64,000 bases of DNA from JAJDAH01 sp964487605 (GTDB lineage Bacteria > Myxococcota_A > Polyangia > Polyangiales > Polyangiaceae). The translations under genes and the position numbers were made by a program. Every line of letters begins with the position of its first letter. Position 1 is the first letter of the stretch. Shown here piece after piece: positions 59,781-64,000 of the stretch. The stretch covers positions 1-64,000 of the forward strand of contig CAZARU010000009.1 of the NCBI GenBank assembly GCA_964487605.1, written 5' to 3'. The notes below the pieces were generated by a model. It did no database searches. It saw nothing but the letters and a program-made list of their open reading frames with translations, and had not been told where the DNA came from.

Positions 59781-60692
59781 TCACCCCTTGAACACCGACG
59801 CGCCGAAGTCGCCGAACGGGTCGTCACGGTCCCGGACGGCGGCCTTGAAGCCCTTCGCCGCCGCGTTCGCCGCGAACGCGTAGCCCTCCGAGGTGTGTCG
59901 AGCCACGCCGTCGAACACTGTGCCGAGGATCTGCGTCGCGGCGAGCCCCTGGGCGCCGAGCCCCTGGTTCAGCAACAGCTTGTGCATCACGAGCTGGTTC
60001 ACCGGAACCCGGGCGATGCGCTCGAGAAGGATCTCGAAGCGCTCATCGAGCTTCTCGGCGGGTGGGGCTTCGATGGCCAGGCCCCACTGCACGGCTTCTT
60101 CGCCGCTCAGGCAGTCACCGGTGAAGAGCAGCCGCTTGGCTCGCTGGATCCCGACCCGCGACGCCCACAGGGCCGTCGTCGGAACGCCCCAGACACGCGC
60201 CGGCGGGTAGCCGATCTTCGCCGTCGACTCGATGATCAGGAGGTCGGAGCAGAGCGCCATGTCCGTGCCCCCCGCGACGCAGAAGCCATGCACCTTGCAC
60301 ACGACGGGCTTGTTGCAGTGGAACAAGCTCATGAAGCCTCTGACGTTTCGGCTCATCATCGCGTAGTCGACGACGGGATCCCACGGCTTCGACGGATCGT
60401 GGTTCGCCGCGATCGTCGCGCGCTCGAGCGGTGACCCGGTCGATCCACTCATCTCGATTCCGGTCGTGCCGCGCTCCGCCGACTCGACGAGGTCGTAGCC
60501 TCCACAGAATCCCTTGCCACGACCGGACAGGGCGATCACGGACACCCCCGGATCGAGATCGGCGACCTCGACACACGCGGCGAGCTCCCGCGGCATGCTC
60601 AAAGTGATCCCGTTCCCTCGCTCGGGACGATCGAGCGTGATGCGCGCGACGCGCCCGGTCTTCTCGTAGGTCAGGGTCTCGTACTCGGGCAT
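59781..60692 (-). CDS. Crotonase-family protein lacking both hydratase glutamates
   Basis: This 303-residue protein has the crotonase fold and oxyanion-hole motifs (GFCGGYDLVES; GFCVAGGTDMALCSD). The two catalytic glutamates of enoyl-CoA hydratase are replaced: P164 in GYPPARVWG and R187 in RAKRLLF. Insertions around 75-115 are also unusual. It is probably another crotonase-fold acyl-CoA enzyme, not a hydratase. AGGAG is present eight bases before the ATG at 60692. It ends near the lipoprotein promoter and stands alone. Confidence 0.8.
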   Translation of the reverse strand: MPEYETLTYEKTGRVARITLDRPERGNGITLSMPRELAACVEVADLDPGVSVIALSGRGKGFCGGYDLVESAERGTTGIEMSGSTGSPLERATIAANHDPSKPWDPVVDYAMMSRNVRGFMSLFHCNKPVVCKVHGFCVAGGTDMALCSDLLIIESTAKIGYPPARVWGVPTTALWASRVGIQRAKRLLFTGDCLSGEEAVQWGLAIEAPPAEKLDERFEILLERIARVPVNQLVMHKLLLNQGLGAQGLAATQILGTVFDGVARHTSEGYAFAANAAAKGFKAAVRDRDDPFGDFGASVFKG

Positions 60693-60733
60693 GATTCACT
60701 CCTGTGTGGGTTGGGTCACGGAAGGCAGCGTGC

Positions 60734-61867
60734 TCAGAGGCCGGTAATCCACGCCTCGACGCCGGCGCGACCCGCCGGATCGACGAGCTCGGTGCCGAGC
60801 GGAGGCATCTGCGCCTCGTTCCCGCGCTCCCCCATGACGCGCCAGAGCGCACTGTCTTCCGGATCGCCTGGGCTGATGCGGGCAGAAGGAAACGGCGTGA
60901 GCGGCAGCGAGGTGTCGAGCATCACGCCGACGGTCGTCCGGTACGTCGTCGTCTCCGCGACCGTCCCCAGTGAACCCACGCCGAGCCAGAGCTGCATCGA
61001 CACGGTCGCGAAGACGCTCGAGCGGGGGTTGTGGCAGTTGCCGCAGTTGGCGTGCAGGTAGCCGAGCGCCGCCCGCCCGTTCGGCGAACCCGGCACGTCG
61101 ATGGGGAGCGCCGGGGGTACGGAGAGCCGGCCTTCGGCGACGAGCCCACGGAGCTCCACCCCCGCCGAAGCGTGGTCGAGCTGCAGCGCGCTCACGCCGA
61201 GGAGCTGGTCGCCATGTGCGTGGCAGCGAGAACAGTCGGACGCAGACGGCACGTCGTGGCCCGTCCCCGCCGCGTCCACGACACCGGCGGGGGCCGCGAC
61301 CGCATCGGACTGCGCCGGGTTCCACACGTAGGCGACATGGAGCCAGCCGGCCTTGCCCTCGGCGCGCTTCCAGAGCAGGCGCGTCTCGACGCGGACGCCA
61401 GCTCGAGTGAACTCCTTCCACGCCTTGGTGCCGACGGGGAACACCCAGGAGTCCGGATCGGTGGTGTCGATGACGGAACCGGCTGGGAGGAACAAGAAGC
61501 GGCGCTTCTCGGCACCGTCGCTCCACAGCTCGAACTCCGGCGAAAACTCGCGGACGTCCGGAGCGAGCCGGCCGCCCGCGACGTCGGCGTAGAGGCCCGT
61601 CTCGGACAGCAGCAAGGGCTCGAACCCCGCATCCGGCATCGCGTCGGGCACGCCTGGCGTACCGCCGAGCCCCCCGGTCCCCGCGGCGCCGTCGATGGGC
61701 GCGCCGGCGCTTCCGCCCGCTGCATCGCCGGCGTCCGACACCGCCGTACCGCCGTCCGCTCGAGTTCGGGCGCCGTCCTCGGCGCACGCACCCGCGACGG
61801 CGCCGCCGGTGATGAGCACCGCTCGAACGACGATCCCACCCGGCGTCCGCGTCGAAACGGTGCCCAC
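60734..61867 (-). CDS. Diheme c-type cytochrome lipoprotein, SO2930-like
   Basis: This 377-residue protein has a lipobox-like VAGAC, an Ala/Gly/Asp linker and a domain starting LLSETGLYADV and LWSDGAEKRRF. It has two heme-binding CxxCH motifs: CSRCH (about residue 236) and CGNCH (about 295). The layout matches SO2930-type diheme cytochromes. It is likely an outer-membrane electron-transfer protein. GTG at 61867 is chosen because TATGCT lies nine bases upstream. It is divergent from the MepA-LysM gene. Confidence 0.8.
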   Translation of the reverse strand: MGTVSTRTPGGIVVRAVLITGGAVAGACAEDGARTRADGGTAVSDAGDAAGGSAGAPIDGAAGTGGLGGTPGVPDAMPDAGFEPLLLSETGLYADVAGGRLAPDVREFSPEFELWSDGAEKRRFLFLPAGSVIDTTDPDSWVFPVGTKAWKEFTRAGVRVETRLLWKRAEGKAGWLHVAYVWNPAQSDAVAAPAGVVDAAGTGHDVPSASDCSRCHAHGDQLLGVSALQLDHASAGVELRGLVAEGRLSVPPALPIDVPGSPNGRAALGYLHANCGNCHNPRSSVFATVSMQLWLGVGSLGTVAETTTYRTTVGVMLDTSLPLTPFPSARISPGDPEDSALWRVMGERGNEAQMPPLGTELVDPAGRAGVEAWITGL

Positions 61868-61876
61868 GGCACGCCG

Positions 61877-61882
61877 AGCATA
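61877..61882 (-). promoter_or_regulatory. -10 element TATGCT of the diheme cytochrome gene
   Basis: On the minus strand TATGCT ends nine bases before the GTG at 61867, in a 92-bp region shared with the divergent MepA gene. Confidence 0.45.
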
Positions 61883-61945
61883 CACGCGCCGGCGCCGGCC
61901 GACACGAGGGACGGAGACGTTCTCGAAATCGGCCGCGCGACGCGC

Positions 61946-61951
61946 TAGACG
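61946..61951 (+). promoter_or_regulatory. -10-like TAGACG of the MepA-LysM gene
   Basis: TAGACG ends eight bases before the GTG at 61960. It lacks the final T of the usual hexamer and is weaker than the others. Confidence 0.25.
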
Positions 61952-61959
61952 CATCTGCC

Positions 61960-63201
61960 GTGCGCGCTGGACGATCCGCCTTTCCGTGGAAGCACGCTCT
62001 GCCGGCCATGCGGTGTCGTGCCGTCGTCGCGACCGCAATGCTCGCCGGCTGCGCCGCGCCGACGAAGCATGAGACCGCCGCCCACCGCATGGCGCCAGCA
62101 CCCGCACTCACGACGGACGCCGCGCACCCGGTTCCGGCGCGGCCCGAAGCGGAGCCGCCCGCGAGCGACGCAGTGGTCCCCCCCGCAAGGACGTATTCGG
62201 ACGATGAAGCGCCCCAGGACGTCGGCGACACACCGCGCTCCGACGTGGAGGGCGGGAACGCCGTGGTCCATCCGCTCGCCGACTGGACCGAGGACCGCCT
62301 GGAGAAGGCACTGCTCGACGACCCGAGCTCCCTCGGCCCGATGTCCATCGGAACACCGAACTTCGGCGCGCTCTTCAACGCCGCCCAGATGCCGAGCGGC
62401 GAGCGATGGGAGCTGGTCGATCCCGGCAACGCGTGGGGCACGCGCGAGACCATCGACGGCATCGAGCGGGCCATCGACGCCGTTCACGCGGCGTTTCCCG
62501 GCTCGCCGAAGGCGTACATCGGTCACATCAGCGCGCGTCGTGGCGGACCGTTGTCACCTCACGTGAGCCACCAGGCGGGCCGCGACGTGGACCTGAGCTA
62601 CTACCTCCTCGACGGGCATCGCTGGTACGCGCGCGCCAACGCGGAGAACCTCGATCGCGACCGGACGTGGGCGCTGGTTCGTGCCTTCATCACCGAGACG
62701 GACCTCGACCTGATGCTCATCGATGCCTCGATTCAGGCGCTCTTGCGTGAGCACGCGCTCTCCATCGGAGAGGACCCCGAGTGGCTCGACGAAGTCTTCC
62801 GTGGAGTCCCGGGCAAGCGCCGCGCGCTCATCCTCCACGCGCGCGGGCACGCGACGCACCTGCACGTCAGGTTCACGAGTCCGCTGGCGCGTGAGACTGC
62901 GCGACGCGCATACGGGTTGCTCGATCGTCACGGGCTGATCGAGCCCCTGATGCGAGTCGTGACCCACCGCGCGCGGCGCGGCGACACCCTCGGAAAGCTC
63001 GCCAGGCGTCACGGCACGACCGTTGCTGCGATCCAGCGTGCCAACGGCCTTCGAAGCACGCGGATCCGTGCGGGCCAGACGTATCGCCTGCCGGCGCGCA
63101 CGAAGTACTCGCCTCCTTCCGCGCCCATCGTCGTGCCGCCTCGCCGCTTGCCCCGGGTCGGGCCGGGCGAGGCGCCGTCGGATGGCGGCACGTCTCCTTG
63201 A
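61960..63201 (+). CDS. Penicillin-insensitive murein endopeptidase (MepA) with LysM
   Basis: A 413-residue lipoprotein (MLAGC) whose central domain is MepA, a zinc LAS peptidase that cuts D-alanyl-meso-diaminopimelyl crosslinks in peptidoglycan. The zinc ligands are H204, D211 (SHQAGRDVDLSYY) and H302 (HLHVRF), with H300 nearby. Residues about 331-375 are a LysM peptidoglycan-binding domain (RRGDTLGKLARRHGTTVAAIQRANGL). E. coli MepA has no LysM. A start at GTG 61960 or ATG 62008 is possible. It is divergent from the cytochrome gene. Confidence 0.9.
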   Translation: MRAGRSAFPWKHALPAMRCRAVVATAMLAGCAAPTKHETAAHRMAPAPALTTDAAHPVPARPEAEPPASDAVVPPARTYSDDEAPQDVGDTPRSDVEGGNAVVHPLADWTEDRLEKALLDDPSSLGPMSIGTPNFGALFNAAQMPSGERWELVDPGNAWGTRETIDGIERAIDAVHAAFPGSPKAYIGHISARRGGPLSPHVSHQAGRDVDLSYYLLDGHRWYARANAENLDRDRTWALVRAFITETDLDLMLIDASIQALLREHALSIGEDPEWLDEVFRGVPGKRRALILHARGHATHLHVRFTSPLARETARRAYGLLDRHGLIEPLMRVVTHRARRGDTLGKLARRHGTTVAAIQRANGLRSTRIRAGQTYRLPARTKYSPPSAPIVVPPRRLPRVGPGEAPSDGGTSP

Positions 63202-63235
63202 TGCGATCACGCGAGAGGCGTGCGAGACTCGGGGC

Positions 63236-64000
63236 GTGGCCCGTCGTCCCGTCGAGCTGGTCCTGACGGCCGTCGCGCTGGGAACCGCCCTCGCCTGCGC
63301 GCAGACCGACGACCTGGACCCGTCTGGCGGCGAGCGTGACGCGAGCCCCGGCGTGGACGGGGCCGGCGCGAGCGCCACCGATGCGGCAGGCGGCAGCGGC
63401 GGATCGGGGAGCGGCGCGGGAGGCACCGCCGGCGCGGGAGGCACATCGCTGGCGGGCGCGTCCTCGGGTGGGGCGGGAGGCGGACCGCTGTGCGTGCCGG
63501 GTTCGCAAGTGGGCTGCGCGTGCGTCGGAGGAACACAGGGGGCGCAGTCGTGCAACGAGACGGGGACCGGATACGGCGCGTGCCAGTGTCCCGACGCGAG
63601 TGGCGCGGGCGGTACGGGCGGCGCCGGAGGCTTGCCCGCGGGTGGCAGCGCCGGGGCGGGAGGGAGCGCCGGCGCCGGCGGCAGCGGAGGATCGGCGGCC
63701 GGAGGTGTTGGCGGAGCGAGCGGTTCCGGCGGGGCGGGCGGAGCGAGCGGTTCCGGCGGAGCGGGCGGTTCCGGCGGAACGACCGGTTCGGGCGGGACCG
63801 GAGGCGTACTCGGCGCGGACGCGTGCCCCGGCGAGCTCGTGGACGTGCTGCCGGGCAGCTCCACGCTGAACGGATCGCTGGTCGGCATGGCGAACGACCA
63901 CACGAGCGGCGGCGCATGCTTCGCCGACGCGGGCAGGGACGTCGTCTACGCGCTCCGACCCCTGAGCTCCGGAAGCCTGACCGCAACGGTCACGCCGAGC
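63236..64000 (+). CDS. Lipoprotein with long Gly/Ser linker, C-terminal end missing
   Basis: The gene runs off the right edge after 255 codons. A signal peptide ends ALACAQ, followed by Gly/Ser/Ala repeats, a four-Cys segment (CVPGSQVGCACVGGTQGAQSC), another very long GGSG-type linker and a folded domain starting DACPGELVDVLPGSSTLNGSL. The latter resembles a beta-sandwich pre-peptidase-type domain. It follows the mepA-like gene by 34 bp on the same strand. A 27-bp direct repeat lies in the linker (63713-63766). The function is unknown. Confidence 0.7.
   Translation, partial: MARRPVELVLTAVALGTALACAQTDDLDPSGGERDASPGVDGAGASATDAAGGSGGSGSGAGGTAGAGGTSLAGASSGGAGGGPLCVPGSQVGCACVGGTQGAQSCNETGTGYGACQCPDASGAGGTGGAGGLPAGGSAGAGGSAGAGGSGGSAAGGVGGASGSGGAGGASGSGGAGGSGGTTGSGGTGGVLGADACPGELVDVLPGSSTLNGSLVGMANDHTSGGACFADAGRDVVYALRPLSSGSLTATVTPS
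63713..63766 (+). repeat. Two tandem copies of a 27-bp repeat in a lipoprotein linker
   Basis: The units 63713-63739 and 63740-63766 differ at a single base and each encodes GASGSGGAG-type residues. A third, partial and diverged unit follows. The high identity suggests recent slippage that lengthens or shortens the linker. Confidence 0.7.

Noticed and set aside
63560..63800. G-rich repeats as a possible CRISPR array
   Set aside because: Repeats are direct, without unique spacers, and lie in frame inside a lipoprotein linker.
1..64000. tRNA, rRNA, prophage or insertion-sequence genes
   Set aside because: No T-loop consensus, rRNA-like stretch, transposase, integrase or phage structural gene was recognised on either strand.

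Overview
The window comes from a high-GC bacterium, most probably a myxobacterium (phylum Myxococcota, Polyangia-like). The evidence is the type of genes it carries. About a dozen lipoproteins have Gly/Ala/Ser-rich linkers after the lipobox. Several proteins are built from eight-cysteine or CVDGVCC-type modules. One kelch/Cys-rich protein ends in a MYXO-CTERM-like anchor. There are also fibro-slime and choice-of-anchor proteins and a Hanks-type kinase with a long Pro/Ala tail. No rRNA, tRNA, CRISPR array, transposase or integrase was seen. Genes are packed tightly: the longest gene-free stretch is about 230 bp (26609-26839), and many neighbours overlap by 4 bp at GTGA or ATGA.

Left part (1-20061). 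A partial lipoprotein is followed by a membrane glycosyltransferase/DUF420 unit. Facing it is a badH-badI pair for cleaving a 2-ketocyclohexanecarboxyl-CoA ring, with an orphan DNA methyltransferase behind. Next comes an ECF sigma/anti-sigma/alpha-methylacyl-CoA racemase operon, an MgtC-like protein and a beta-helix lipoprotein. A divergent acyl-CoA cluster then has acyl-CoA synthetase plus thioesterase on one side and a crotonase plus class III CoA-transferase on the other. The part ends with an acetyltransferase-nitrilase fusion and a large Hsp70-like protein.

Middle part (20231-44156). Here are a DM13/fibro-slime lipoprotein pair, an unassigned lipoprotein, an FAD oxidoreductase and a DUF2760-Hsp70 pair. 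Then come the MYXO-CTERM kelch protein with a Cys-rich partner, and an overlapping operon of Cys-rich lipoprotein, Ser/Thr kinase and PEGA-like protein. Two more cell-surface lipoproteins, a NylB-like serine hydrolase and a tandem pair of VWA lipoproteins (one with a destroyed metal site) follow.

Right part (44265-64000). A zinc-ribbon membrane protein faces an operon of a 1213-residue DUF255-aldo/keto reductase fusion and two tandem TIM-barrel genes, the second lacking the metal ligands of the first. After that are a K+-dependent-type membrane pyrophosphatase, an FGE-fold lipoprotein, a GtrA/GT21 glycolipid pair, a TerB-like protein and a GPI-ethanolamine-phosphate-transferase-like membrane enzyme. 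The part ends with another lipoprotein, a crotonase, a diheme cytochrome lipoprotein, a MepA-LysM endopeptidase and a partial lipoprotein.

A recurring sequence feature is a TANNNT hexamer 6-9 bases before the start codon in about twelve transcription-unit-leading genes, which suggests widespread leaderless transcription. The strongest candidates for something undescribed are the 45409-50889 operon and the paired intact/degenerate paralogues.
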